From: Polytrichum commune
Taxonomy: Eukaryota > Streptophyta > Polytrichopsida > Polytrichales > Polytrichaceae
Reading direction: 5' to 3'
Assembly (NCBI GenBank): GCA_950295325.1
Contig: OX485804.1
Coordinates: forward strand, 64,200,533 to 64,264,532
DNA: 64,000 nucleotides
Part shown: positions 48,881 to 61,520 of the stretch, piece after piece
Layout: every line of letters begins with the position of its first letter
Position numbering within the stretch: position 1 is the first letter of the stretch
The notes under the pieces: model-generated
Seen by the model: the letters and a program-made list of their open reading frames with translations, nothing else
Told to the model about the DNA's origin: nothing
Databases searched by the model: none
Translations under genes and position numbers: made by a program

Positions 48881-51030
48881 CCCCGTATTATCTTTTCTTA
48901 ATCACTAATCTTCCATTACCTATACCCCAACCTTCACACTTATGCTCCTAGATAAGAATACGAACTACTTCCACCCTACCATTCAAGTCAATTGCAACGC
49001 TAATGCTAAGTTTCACTTTCTTTTATCTTTTGTGAATGATCAAGCAACATTAAAGCTCAAATTCTATTGAGCCTTCGAACTTAAACACACATGTGGGCAC
49101 CAATTTTGGGCTCACAGCACCATACATGACAAAGATGTACAAGTGACAACAAAAAAAGATAAGGTATTGAGGCCTTAAAGTAACACAATTCGAATAGTGC
49201 CACCTACTTTGGGTCTCTAACTTGAAGTTAGCTAGCATGTTAATTGTTTGCCACCTAGCTACTTGAAGCTACGTAAACGACTGTAGCACAAAGAAGCATG
49301 CACACAAGAATAGACCCCCCTACTTAGAATTGAAAGGCTCAAATTGAAAAATACATTTTTTTATTTTCCCCTAGACTAATGAAAACCTCATTTGCGTTGG
49401 AATTTAGTTGCTTCAATCCAACTCGTGTTTGCTACCTCTATGATAATTTTTCTCATATACTTTGACACTTCTAATGATGTGAAATTTGCAAAAATCTCTA
49501 AAATTGACATTTCGGGCCTTAGTAGCTTGGATTAGGGGGTAAATGTGGAGTTCCATAACATTGTTCAACATGAAGGGACTGTTTTGTGGGGACAACTGTG
49601 ATTCTTGAATCTTACCTTGTGATTTGCATTTTCATATTGAATTTGAGTGAGCATAACAGTATCAAACCGAATATGAGTGAATGCAACTCATCTTCTAAGC
49701 AATGTTATGTCCAGGGGGGGGGGTAGCCCCAACCACCTTTAATTGGGTACAATTATAGAGATTCAACACATTCAAAGCATTGTGGGATGCCGAATCTACA
49801 AACTTTATAATACATCAAATTGAGGTGCTTTAATTTCTTTCCATTGGCCCTCATGGTGTGCCAGTGGTAATTCAAGAAGAAGAAGATAAAGATTGAATGT
49901 CAAGTTGCAAAAACATTCTTCTTCTTCTTCGGCTTTTAGGAGGTGATTGGCTTCACTTAACTTATACAATTTTAAAATCCACATGGAAAACAAGCCCATT
50001 GTTTATAGTTGCATGTTCAATTCCCCAAAAACCAATCGAAAATCACGCACATGGAGTCACTAGAAAGCCACATGTGCTACAACTTTGAAGTTCACTTTTC
50101 TTTTAAACTATTTAGAAAGTGGCCAACAACAATGAGCCGGGTGGCCATAATTATGGCAATTAACTTCAATGGCTTCCATGAGCAACATATGGAGGCTTTG
50201 ATGAGGAACGGTGAAGCTTGCTTCGGGGGGCAGCCTTAACAATACCCAAAAAAATGGTCACCGTTTTGAGATCCAACACAATTGTCTCGTACTACTGTAG
50301 TAGATCCATTTAAGTTTTTTTTTTTTTTTTTTTTTTTTTTTGAGATCTGAAAGATGTTGGCAATCTTAAAGACAACAAGTATAAGAAAATTGAGTATGAG
50401 GCAATTGTGAAGTTAGAGGACGAGGAGGAGTACGCGTACTAATTAAGGCATCTATCACTAAAAAAATCAACGAGGAGGAGAGTATGTTTGGCAACATGTT
50501 CGAGTGGCTTAAACTCTCAAAAATTACCAAGGGGAAATTTACATTGCCAATATTCACACTTCAAACAAAATGTATGAGTGGATTGCTATGTGGGAAGCTA
50601 TGGTATAATGCCTACCTATCAAGTGGCAAATGGATATTTGGTGAGACTAGAATATGGTGGAGCTTGATAGGGATATGTCTACTAATAATAATAGGATGTT
50701 CAAAGGTAGGGAGGAAAAATGCTTGGGAGCAAGTAAAGTTAATTGTTGGTTTAACTTAGATTATGCGAGCAAAGTTAAGAGGGGGGTGGGGGGGGGGGGG
50801 GGCAATGTTCAATATTGAAGTTTTCAACACATGTCAAATGTCATTTTGGTTGTCAAAGAAGTTTTTCTTTTTTGGGCACTTAAAAAAAATGTGCTCTGCA
50901 AAGTTTCCATCAGTCATAGTGAAGGCCTCTCCAAAAATTGCATGTCACTATTGTGGATGCATTTTGCAAATAGAAACATAGTTGGACTCCAATCTTGGCA
51001 TTCTAACAGACACTTCCAAATTCCAATAAC
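48881..51030. other. Intergenic DNA
   Basis: No gene is recognised. It includes a 23-nt T tract at 50319-50341 and a G-rich tract at 50781-50802. The stretch 50480-50760 may belong to the hAT remnant that follows, but I cannot align it with confidence. Confidence 0.35.
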
Positions 51031-51032
51031 TC

Positions 51033-51233
51033 GTGCAATTTCGACTCGGCATTGACTGCAACTTCGGCTTGGCAAGCACAACTATATGTGAACGTGGATT
51101 TTCCAAACATAATTGGGTGAAGAGTGATCGCATAAGTCGATTGAAACTCGAAACATTGGATGCATTGATGCAATTGTCATTATGCGGCCTTCCAATGAAA
51201 ATATTGGATTGGGCTAGAATTTTTTACTCTTGA
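51033..51233 (+). pseudogene. hAT (zinc finger 862-like) transposase C-terminal remnant
   Basis: The frame reads ASTTICERGFSKHNWVKSDR and continues ISRLKLETLDALMQLSLCGL then PMKILDWARIF before the stop. This is the dimerisation-domain end of plant hAT-like proteins, where S-T/V-x-x-E-R-x-F-S and the R-L-x-x-E-T-L-D-A-L-M helix are conserved (family knowledge). The catalytic part upstream is not in frame. It is the same protein class as the middle-domain remnant at 18.0-18.8 kb, 32 kb away, and most likely a separate decayed copy. Confidence 0.7.
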
Positions 51234-51784
51234 AAATTGACCAAAACCCAGAGGGCTTTGCTTTTGGAGTTGGATGATGACTAAGTGCCTTATGTAGGGA
51301 ATCTAAATAATTTTAGTGCATCATTTTATTGCATGTACTTCTTCAATATAGTGAAGCATCATATTGTTTTCATATTCAATACAAAACGGCCAATATCAAA
51401 GTTTTTTTTTTGAGTGAAGTGTTGCAAAAAAGTTTGAAAGTTTGAGTGAAGTGTGATTGTTTTTGAAGCCCTTCACATTGGAATGCATGTGCACACTTCA
51501 AACTTGAACACTGGCGGGGCCGACATAAGCCTCCTACTCCTAGTGAGCGAGGTTAGGTCTAAGAATAGTGGGGGCGAATTAAGAGTTAGTTAGGGGCCTG
51601 ATCTCCACTAAATTAGCAGCCCACAAGGTGAAGATCATGAAGATCAGGGCTGGATTAGCAGGAGCCCCAAATTTAGCCGCTAATTTAAGCCCCCTAATCA
51701 TCACTGCCTGCAAAGGCTGCTGTCCAATAAATAACTCCAAGCTGGGGCCGATAAAAAGCCGGAGGATTGCGCTAATTAATTACA

Positions 51785-51813
51785 AGTAGTAGTAGTAGTA
51801 GTAGTAGTAGTAG
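51785..51813 (+). repeat. (AGT)n microsatellite
   Basis: About nine uninterrupted AGT units. Confidence 0.95.
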
Positions 51814-51954
51814 ATATACGCTCCGTCTGGGGCTCGCATGCATGGTGCTGTGTGATTGGACACCTGGGTGCTAGAATTAAGCTTTCCATGTGGGCCTAAT
51901 TTTAGGAGATTTGCATTAGTAGCTCTAGGCCGCTCCAGGCCTTCCTGGCTATAG

Positions 51955-52180
51955 AGTCGAGGCGCCCATAACCGATCAGTTAAGAGATTCTGCGTCAACT
52001 CAGGATGACTGCAAAAAAAAATTTGGCAATTTTATTCCTTAGATTGATTTTTTGGTGAATTTTTTAAGTCAACAGTTGGTCCGAACACATTACCAATGTA
52101 TGGAGTCTGCCATGACCATTCGTTTTGAGATAAATTCTTTTTCATTTTAACACTAAGAACCGGGGACATGTGTCATGAGC
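51955..52180 (+). repeat. Dispersed repeat G, copy 2
   Basis: Partner of 22375-22650 in the same orientation, sharing GAGGCGCCCATAA and TTGGTCCGAACACATTACCA. It ends about 115 bp before a SINE. Confidence 0.6.
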
Positions 52181-52296
52181 ATTTTTTGGGGGACTCCTGT
52201 TCTGCTGCTCTAGGGGAGCCTAGATGGGTAGGTATGTTGTGGCGATGCCCCCGTCTCCATCGCTATCTGAATTGCTAGTGGAAATTGGGGTCATCC

Positions 52297-52490
52297 GGGG
52301 TCTGAGATGACCTTAAACTACCTGATGATGGTGGAGAGATACCCAAATCTCAAGGAAGAGGGTGGCGGTTCGAATCCCGGCTGTGAAATCTCCTCTCTAC
52401 TTGACGGAAAACTTGCCAGGTGGTCAACTGCCTCTTGTGCTTTGGCATTGGCCTGTCGGCCTTCTGTTAAAAGAAGAAGAAGAAGAAGAA
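52297..52490 (+). mobile_element. tRNA-derived SINE, copy 1
   Basis: A perfect 16-bp target duplication GAAATTGGGGTCATCC lies at 52281-52296 and 52491-52506. The head contains the RNA polymerase III B box GGTTCGAATCC (52367-52377) with a degenerate A-box region upstream. It is followed by TCTCTACTTGACGGAAAA and ends in a purine (AGA)n tail. The head is shared with the SINEs at 55161 and 61271. Confidence 0.9.
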
Positions 52491-52509
52491 GAAATTGGGG
52501 TCATCCACT

Positions 52510-55145
52510 ATCTTTAGGACAACAAGATTCTTTGCTCGCCTCGTCCGTTTGATGGGTGGTTTCTTGCTCCTCCCAAGTGCAACATCCACAAGCATGGCTT
52601 TGTCACCTTTGCAATTTCCTCAAAAATTTTCCCCTTGCCTTGAACCAAACTAGGGTAAGGTTTCAAAACCAACAGCTTCCCTCCGGTGTCAACAACGTTT
52701 TTGCAATGCCCGTACCAGCGATGCGCATTGATGGGGTTTTTGTTCGAGCATGACATATCATAGTAGATGCAAGTGTATCCAAAGTCCTGAAAGTCTTCCT
52801 TTGTAGTTGGTAGCATGGGAGATAGATTACCTTGGTGCCCTCTAAACATTGCAAATTCTTTAGAAACTCCTCTCTAGTTTTGCTTATTGCTTGTTGTAAC
52901 GTTGATTATAGCATCTTTCATGGGCGACTGCATAAAACCCTAACCCTCAAACAACATACTTGTACTACAAACGCATTGTAGACAACACATGCCATAAACA
53001 ATGATAGCCCTAAATTTCCACTCAATGTATCATGAACACACCTATGTGACCACTAATTCCTAAAGGGCATATATTTGAGTACAAAACATCCCTTGCAATG
53101 CCCACAAATCGAGTGCCACACACCAATCCTTGCAAACTACGTAGAACATCGAGTGTAAATCATCTCTCAACCTTCATATCTCCCCACATAACACCAATAT
53201 GAAACATTATTGCACCCACGAACCCATGTTTACTAAAAACCCTATTTTACTCCTCAATGTGGGATTTGTAGTATCATTATAAAGCAGCATGTCTTTGACA
53301 ATACATTCCCGCCATGTCAATATTCCACACCACATGTTACGTGTCATCAGTGGTTATGTGTGCATTGCCCATAATGTATGCCCGTCATGTGTAGGTTTAT
53401 TTTCTATCATGGCCATAACATACCACATGCCCCATGAAGCATTGTGGTCATATAGCATTGGTCCTTGATGCACTAGAAGTATTTTGAGGTGCCATGGTGG
53501 CACCTACGCTACACTACAGTTAACCCTGGTTAACCACCACACTTCCTAGCACAAGTTGTCGCCATGGCCATCCAACCGCCTCCAAAACCACCCTGCATTG
53601 AAGGCCAATGCAAATTGTGTTTAAGAGCTCGTCTAGCTAAACCCCTAAATGCCAATGCAAAACCTCCCCAAAATCACCTTAACAAAAACAAAAAAAACCG
53701 ATTCGACAACTTATCAAGAAAATATGTACATGTTATTGTGGATATGACCATGTGGATGACATCACTGTAAAGTTAAGATGTTCACACAAAATTCCAGTCA
53801 TCCACATGTCTAAGATAATGAGATTATCATTTAGATGTATATGTTGATATGGTCTAGACTATATAAAAAGTTAAAATTAAGAATGAAAAACTCTTCTCAC
53901 CCTTTAGAGGTTATTTAAACAAGGCCTCCGGAATGCCAAACCACATGATACTACACACTCCCCGGACCATGTCTTGAATAAGATGTAGAATACATTATTC
54001 AGATCCATAACAATGTTTTGTGGGACTAACAATATTCCACAAAATATTCCCTAGTATTTCTCACATTCGGTTCCCTAGTATTAATGATAAAATACAGGGT
54101 CACTGACTGCCCTATGACAGGGGTATCATGTCCCCTTGTTGGTCAAGCTGCAGAGATAAGTTACTTATAGAGGAGACCTCATCACATAGAGGAGATTGTC
54201 CTTGCACGCGAGGGGGGGGGGGGAGAGAGAGAGAGATTCTCATCCATCCAACGTAAAAAAAAAATTGAACACTTCTTATAGGTTTGTTGTCAGTTCATGT
54301 CAAATGATCTTGAGTACACTAGTTTGGATATTAAAATTTGATTATGGTGTCAAATCAGCTTTAAATAATGACCTCCGGGCTACATAGTATTCTCATGGCT
54401 TTTAAGTTGGATAAATGAGAGGTACGTTTGAATGTGATACCTTCCTCTCTCCCTTCTCCAATTTTGCTGTAACTTGAGGCAAATTACATTGATGATATGT
54501 GCAATTAGGTTGCCTTCGCAAATAGGTTGTCTCTTTACCCACCCAAATTACCTTGGGTCAAAATCATATCACAAAAAATATATGTTTATGTTTATTGATT
54601 TGTATGGAAACCGTATTGAAATAATGTTTCTTGTGTATTGTTATTGTGGTAACACATGTTTAAAATGGTGCGGAGATTTGATATATTAGCTAATTGGGCA
54701 TATTAGTGGAGGGGAGAGTGCCAAACCCATCACTAGGTAATTATATTCTATTCATGAAAATATTAAATAGTTATTTTTAGACAAGGGATTCCTATGAACC
54801 AAAGTATATGTCTTATTTGAATTCCATATGCGAAAGGTACAAGGTTTCAAAGTTTTATTGGTATGTGATCCAAATTAACACATAATTCAGATGTTAAGGT
54901 GGTGGACATTGTCAAAATCAATATGTATTTATTGCGCGAGGTTTTAGGGTGTTGATTTGAGCACCATTCACGTAGACGCAAGACAAGCTACTCTATGATT
55001 CATAATATTACTCCTTTGGTAAGATGACTTCACATAAGTGCAATCTCAATTTTGTGAAGGTTCCAAGCTAGTTCACGAACCTCCAAATTAGTTCACAATT
55101 CTTCTAAACCAACTTGGCATGTGGTATAACTCAATTTCATGATAG
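52510..55145. other. Intergenic DNA, nothing recognised
   Basis: No conserved reading frame. A 12-nt G tract followed by GA repeats lies at 54212-54235. 54893-54970 is the second copy of the short repeat at 36893. Confidence 0.35.
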
Positions 55146-55160
55146 CGGACTTTCACTTGG

Positions 55161-55349
55161 TCCAAGATGACCCTAAAATACCGGATGACGGCGGAGAGGT
55201 ACCCAAAACCAAATGGAGTGGTTGGCGGTTCGATTCCTTGCCGTGAAATCTTCTCTCTACTTGACCGAAAAACTAGCTAGGTGGCCACGTGCCTCTTGTG
55301 CTCCAAACAAGGGAAAGAAAAAAAGAAGATAAAAAGATAAAAGACAATT
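55161..55349 (+). mobile_element. tRNA-derived SINE, copy 2
   Basis: B box GGTTCGATTCC at 55227-55237, preceded by ATGACCCTAAAATACCGGAT and followed by TCTCTACTTGACCGAAAA and TGCCTCTTGTGCT, as in copy 1. It ends in an A/G-rich tail. The flanks GACTTTCACTT (55148) and GACTTTTACCT (55350) are an imperfect target duplication. Confidence 0.8.
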
Positions 55350-55364
55350 GACTTTTACCTCTAG

Positions 55365-57950
55365 CAACTTCATGAATCTTCCAAACCAATTTCATAAATC
55401 ATTTCACACTATGTGATTTTCATATTCTCAACCTCTCAACTTTTGCCTCCTCATTGCTCATTGGTTCCTCTTTGTCTTGTATTTACCTCGAAGCTTCCAC
55501 CCTTGGCGTTAATTTTTCTTCGGACTTTCATCATAGTACCTCAAAGCTGGAAGCAAGCAGTGTCGGTTCTTCCATGGTCTTTGATTCTTGTACAAGCAAT
55601 CACTGCAGACATGGTCCAAGGTTGGATAAGAGAAGTCAATCAAAATTTTGGTAGAGCTAGTCATGGGGAGCAATTGGGAGAATCTTATGCATGATGTACT
55701 GTTCTTTGGAAAACAAAGTTATGTAATTTATGAAATTGATTTTGTGAAGTTGTGAATATGGGTACCAAATCATGAACTTATTTACAACATGTAATAAAAT
55801 TGGTTGTCTATATAATGAACTTAGTTCATGATTCCAACAAAATTGGTAAAACCTATTGCTAAATTGATTTGTAAAATCATGAAATTGAGTTTGCACTTAT
55901 GTGAATTCAACTTGCCAAAGGAGTATATTCTCTAATCTAATGCATCGAAGACCCCAAATTAGTTTTGTGAGATATAGTTTGACTGAATCCACCTCAAACC
56001 TAATCACATGAATGGCTTGGTTCTTTGAGTGTTGCCACAGTTATTAGCATACTTGAATCCATGACCGTACCTCAGAGATTATGGAATCAAAACAACATAT
56101 TCCTTCACTTCATGTCATTGAGTCTATAGAAACTCATCCATTTGGGAATGTTAACACATAACAAGATATTAGATGTTTACTTCCTGGCTATAAATTTCTA
56201 TTTTAACTTTTTAACATTTATTATATATATATGGTCCCTCTGTTGTTGTTGTCGTCGTTCATGTATCCGTTGACTCCAACTTGCAGAGGATTTTTCAAAA
56301 ACGTGTCTGTCCAAATCCAAGACTTACAAAAGGACTTTTTTGCATAGTAAAAACCTAACTAACCTACCAAGATTGAAGGTTGAATCAGATTAAGCAATAT
56401 GATTTTCACTTCAATTCGTCCACAAAAATACCATTTGTGATAAGAAATGGAACAAATTATGAAAATTTGACATTTACATAGAGGCTAGCTTACCCACTTG
56501 ATGAACTCGAAGTTGGATACCAAAACAAGGTTCTCGCTTGCGGCGTTCTCCAACATATTGGTGATGGATGCATTTTCCAAAAAACAACAACTTTGTGAAT
56601 ACATGTGTAATCACCTAGAGTTTGGGAGGTATGTTGTGAAGGAATAAAGGAAGAGGTAGGGTCAAGAACAATGATACCTTGCGAAGGGACAAGAGCGAGG
56701 GAAATGTCATCCAAATGCACCTCTCTCCCTCCTGGTGGTTGTTGGGTTGGAGGTTGAGACAGAGGTGCAGGTGGAGGAGTAGATGTAATTTCTTCGCCCC
56801 GTTTCCGGTTACCTCCCTTAGTTGTCATTTTTTTGTACTTTGCTATGGTGTCACCAATTTGTTGTGGATGCAATTGCCAATTCAAGATTGCCTCTTCAAT
56901 GGTAGTCACTTCCTTTCCTTGTTCGATGTTTGAAGCGAACATCACATCTCTTTGAAAACCCCAACCACAATTGAGCCGGCTTTCCTTGATCCTTGTTGCA
57001 TGGTCATTCGTCAGAATGCAGCTGTGATTGGTTTGGATGTTGCAATGGGAGCTCCTTTGTGTTGGTTGCGTATACTATTTTGGTATCTTGCTAATTTGGA
57101 CATCATAGGTTACAACCACTTGACAATCTTGGGGGGTTTGCAAAGTCTTAGCATTTGTCTTTAGGGATGGAGGGTGACTGAGGTTTAAGGCCGAATGAGG
57201 ACATTGCAAGGATGAAGAGTATGCAACGAGAGGGGAAGACAATCGAACCTCATGCTATGTGAGCCCACATTTAGAGTTGTAGTTAGTTTTTTGCTATGTC
57301 TTAAACAACAAAACCCAGGGAGCTATGTCTCCAGGAAGACTGAGCTAGTGTCTATAAGGGTTAATGTCACATTGGACTAAGGTTCTTAATAACATTATGT
57401 GGTAAATCTCATTCCATATTACCTTCAATATCAACTCATCTCATTCTTTTCCTCTTTATTTAATTCATTTGTGATGGCTCAGTCATGAGTGTTGCCCGTC
57501 CTATCTTCAAGGTAGGTACTATCGTTTCTAAGGTTCAGACTTAATTCCGTCGTGAAGCTCAATAGCTTGGCAAATTGTCAAGGAACTCATAGGCATGACA
57601 ACATGTCCGGGGCAACGTCTTTGGAGTAACCATCTTTGTCTTTATTTGTGAGGAATTATGCTTGCATATAATTCAAGTTAATTCCAATTACACTTACTTC
57701 CAACCATCGGCAATTCTTCACGGACTGTAATCACCACCGCCATCTTCCGATAGACCTGGCGATACATCTCAAAGAATATCCATTCCGTCAATACATTAGA
57801 TATGTATAAATTTATCAGGCTATCACCCTTGATTAATAAGTTTCTATCATTCCCAATATTTGCAAGCAAATAATCTTATCTCACAAGGTAAGGTCTGCTT
57901 CTTCTCTCAATCTGACTCTGTAGTCATGGCTTACGTCAACCCTCATTCTC
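55365..57950. other. Intergenic DNA with one doubtful reading frame
   Basis: A 151-codon minus-strand frame at 56945-56490 begins MMFASNIEQGKEVTTIEEA and has a Pro-rich middle (STPPPAPLSQPPTQQPPGG). No domain is recognised. It could be a gene fragment or chance. Nothing else is recognised. Confidence 0.3.
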
Positions 57951-57954
57951 TCTC

Positions 57955-57997
57955 TTGGATGGCTGGCGATAGGCGTTTTTTTTACTTGCCAGGCGAT

Positions 57998-58089
<92 letters not shown>

Positions 58090-59250
58090 GGTAACGACTA
58101 TAGCCCTCACACTACCTCACACTGGCTATGGCCTGTCAGTTTCTCTCGGCGATAGCCCTGTCCATCACAGGCTTCTCTCAGGCTTCACCTTCTATGCCGA
58201 TCGCCCTCTGGCTCAGGCCTCATCTTCTTTGCTTATCGCCACAGAGTTCGCTCTAGGCCAATTGTCCCTTCATCTCCCTCATGGGAGTTACTTCCGTCTT
58301 GACCCTTCAGTGGTCATGCCTCTTTATAGACGGCTTCAGAATATGGCCTTAGTGCCGTTTGTTCATCTTCACTCCCAGGGTAAGTGATTGTCTTGCAGCT
58401 TATCGCCTGCTCAAACTTCGTCCACTCATATTAGACTTAATACTCTCAAACATTCAGACTTTACTTCATGGCCACTTGCCAAGAATATGACATTATTCCA
58501 CAAAATTGACTACTTCCTTACTCATACGTTCGCTCTTGGACCTTACAACCTATTGCCCTTCCGGCATATAACTACATCTTTACCTCAGATGGACTCTTGA
58601 CTCGACAGGCTTTGCCTTCTCTGAGTATCTTGTTCAATCACACTTCTCTCTCTCGGCCTATTGCCAGGTTACACAGTGTATATTCTTCCTCGAACTTTCC
58701 TGACTACGACACAAACATCTCAGTAGCTGCCCTTTCTCTTGAACTCATCCTAACTCAGGACCACTCGCCCTGTCATTAAAGACCATTGTTATCTCATCAC
58801 TACTTATAGCCAAAAAATACACAACACATAATCACATTATGCAATCACACGACTATTGCTCATCAAGATAGTACTTCACTTATATGAAAATGTATATTGC
58901 CAAAGACTGAATCACTCAGTTCTTCTACGCCTATTGCTACTGCTCCATCTCGGAGTTGCTAATAGCCCTCAGATTCTATCACAAAAATTTGATGTCGCTA
59001 AGCCTATTGCTAACATTGGGAGACTACGTCAAATTCTACGTTGGGAAAATAGCGTGCCTGCTCCTCGCTCGCCTCCTCCTCGCTCGCCTCCTCCTTATGA
59101 CGACGAAGGAGGAGGAGTCGGTTAGAGGCTATAACCGATTTCTAACGCCGATAGCCTCCAACTGCTGCTCCCAACGTCAGGTAGAGTCTGATTGCCGGAT
59201 GAATCTCATCAAAATTTGAAAATTGCCCAATTCGGCTAGGCGATAGCCAA
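57955..59250. other. Block enriched for GGC(G/T)ATAGCC / CTAT(C/T)GCC motifs
   Basis: Roughly 18 copies of a short motif occur in both orientations, for example at 57965, 58148, 58233, 58399, 58550, 58656, 59003, 59143 and 59239. Long frames run through the block, but they are carried partly by the CT microsatellite and show no domain. The origin is unknown. Confidence 0.5.
58001..58087 (+). repeat. (CT)43 microsatellite
   Basis: An uninterrupted CT tract of 87 nt, the longest simple repeat in the window. It makes a Ser-Leu run in a plus-strand frame, which is a reason to doubt that frame. Confidence 0.97.
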
Positions 59251-60300
59251 AAATTGGTCTCACAAGAGTGCTAGAACTAAGTTCTCCAAATAAATAAATA
59301 AACCCAACACCAACATAGTATTTCTACCACTATGCCTTTTATCCTAATCCCAACAATGTCCAACCCCTTAGGCTTTGTGTGTGACATTGTGACTTTACCC
59401 TCAAATGGAGGTTTAGCACTTGGTGTTGACTCTTCGCTAGACATGAGGGGCTTTGGCTGCATGCCTCATGTGTTTGCGAAGTATGAGGAGTCCAATGCCA
59501 TCAATCCATTCCTTGGGACATCAAGTGATGTGTGGAAGCCTGCGAGTCAAGGCTCCCATGTTGCACCCGTACTCTTGTTGAGAAGGTAGTTTCAAAGATG
59601 TTGCCATCCAAGCTTCCATAGCTCAATATTTCATGCACTGAACCTCACAATCAAAGTTTGTTATCGAACTTGCAAAAAAACCACCGATATCTTATGATTA
59701 GACCTACAAATTTCATAATGAATGAGCTTGCAAACTCCCATGGCATCTGCCAGTTTTTTATAAACAACATGCGTGACACTCTTCCAAAGCAATTTTATTG
59801 CCCGCAAGTATGAATATGTTTTGGTATATTTTTATGTTCTCACCATATGAGATCATGTTCTTTGCCATGTTGCCAAGTACAATCCATCTTCTTTGACTGA
59901 AATGACCACTATGTCGATTGTGATTGTTGTGGGTTGAAATGGGTTGATTGTGATTGTTGTGCTTTATTTTTCTTGATCTTTGTTTTTAGTGTAGTTGTTT
60001 TGATCGATGGTCCAATAATTTTAAAGATAAATTAATCAATGTAGACGTAGTCATGGTACAAGGATGGGGGGGGGGGGCACAAATTTAGTTTCAAACCCAC
60101 ATTGGTTATGAAATTGAGTGGTTTTTTTTTTGAGACAGAAGGCAAACACAGCCAATGCCAAATGAATTGAAGACAAAAGCAAACCGCACCCATCACCGAG
60201 GGGAATATGAAATTGAGTGTCACTTACTAATATGAATTATGCAATCCTATAATATGTTTTCCTTTCTTTTTAAAGGATTTGAGTTCCCACCAACAAAGGC
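59251..60300. other. Intergenic DNA, nothing recognised
   Basis: No conserved frame. A 12-nt G tract lies at 60066-60077. Confidence 0.35.
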
Positions 60301-60306
60301 ATCGAC

Positions 60307-60845
60307 GCTATCTTGTGAGCGGTGAGCAGTGAGCAGAAAATTTGATTTTTTTTAAAAAAAATCAGAATATTTGACTTAATTCTTACACCGAGTAGGACTC
60401 TTCGTATAGTTTCTTTACAAATATGACTAAAAGTAGATGGTACGTTTAACTGTGGATGGTGCCTATAACCGTGGAGTGGAAGAAATTATAAACTTTTGAA
60501 AAAACCATCCATAAAAAGAAACGGAAGAAAACGAAAAAAAAAATAGAAAAAAAACTTCCAAAACAATAGGGAACATAAAATAAGGGATAAGAATGTAAAT
60601 TAAAATTTTAAGTATTTATCCACGAAAACTCAAAAAGGAAAACAAATTTTAAAAAAATGAATTTTTTTTGTCAAGGTCCTTTCGGATCCGAGACAAGAAT
60701 ATTCTATAGTCACAATTGAGAATAAAAAATAGAGAAAAATGGTCATAGGGTCTATATCATACATTTCATTGAAAATTTTGAAGAATAAAAATTCAAATTT
60801 TTTGCTCACGGCTCACTGCTCACCGCTCACCGCTCACAAGATAGC
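60307..60845. mobile_element. 539-bp terminal-inverted-repeat element
   Basis: The left end GCTATCTTGTGAGCGGTGAG and the reversed right end GCTATCTTGTGAGCGGTGAG are identical for 20 bp and continue as imperfect repeats of GAGC(G/A)GTGAGC into an AAATTTGA-type stretch. The interior is AT-rich and non-coding. A direct target duplication could not be identified, so the superfamily is open. Confidence 0.85.
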
Positions 60846-60852
60846 ATTCATG

Positions 60853-61240
60853 GTGTCACCTCATGATGCTTGGCGTTTAAGTGCACTTATTAATATCTTT
60901 GTATAAGTATGTTCAATAGTGTTGTGAGATGTTGCCTATGTTACACAACGATCGACAAGTTGACTAGAGTGTCCACAAATGACACTTGGCATCTGTATGC
61001 TCACGAGTTTCTTCCTCTTGCATACTAAAACGTAAAACTATCATCTCAAGTATCCCAATTTGCCACACTAAGTTTCACAATATAAATATTTGTTCACTTT
61101 AAAAAGTTACTTATGTTGACAAATAATAACATGATATTGATAATTGGTGGACGTGACACTTTGAGACTTCTAGGTGTCTAGTTTAGGCCCTTTGCAAATA
61201 GCGTATGTGACACTAAACGCCATAAATGGTGCACCACTGC
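60853..61240 (+). repeat. Dispersed repeat R1, copy 2
   Basis: Aligns with 39708-40135 in the same orientation and starts only a few bases after the inverted-repeat element at 60307-60845. Confidence 0.7.
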
Positions 61241-61270
61241 CACTCGTGTACTCACATGTAAACAACCCTT

Positions 61271-61520
61271 TGGTATGAGACGACCCTAAACTACCGGATT
61301 ACAGTTGGAGAGGCACCCAAGTCGGAATGGAGGGGTTAATGGTTCGATTCCCGGCTGTGAAATCTTCTCTCTACTTGACGGAAAAACCAAGATCCCACCC
61401 ACCGCAAGATAGGCAATAAACCCCCCACCTTGCACCAAGGGGGATCTTTGAACAGGATAAGGCCAACGGGCTCAAATTCACATCCGACTGCCTGACGTTG
61501 TATATTATGATGATTATTAT
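61271..61520 (+). mobile_element. tRNA-derived SINE, copy 3, with a different 3' part
   Basis: A perfect 12-bp target duplication TAAACAACCCTT lies at 61259-61270 and 61521-61532. The first 115 bp match copies 1 and 2, with B box GGTTCGATTCC at 61341 and TCTCTACTTGACGGAAAA. The 3' half differs and ends TTGTATATTATGATGATTAT. A TTGTATATTATT-like tail recalls the angiosperm Au SINE family, from memory and unverified. Confidence 0.88.

Noticed and set aside
52361-52380. tRNA gene suggested by the GGTTCGAATCC box
   Set aside because: No cloverleaf or A-box half fits, and the same head recurs in three elements with target duplications, so it is a SINE.
56490-56945. 151-codon minus-strand frame with a proline-rich middle
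   Set aside because: Not recognised, no splice context and no paired exon. Noted within the intergenic entry rather than called as a gene.
57860-58387. 175-codon plus-strand frame with a long Ser-Leu run
   Set aside because: A third of it is the CT microsatellite, and the rest shows no domain or codon pattern of a gene.
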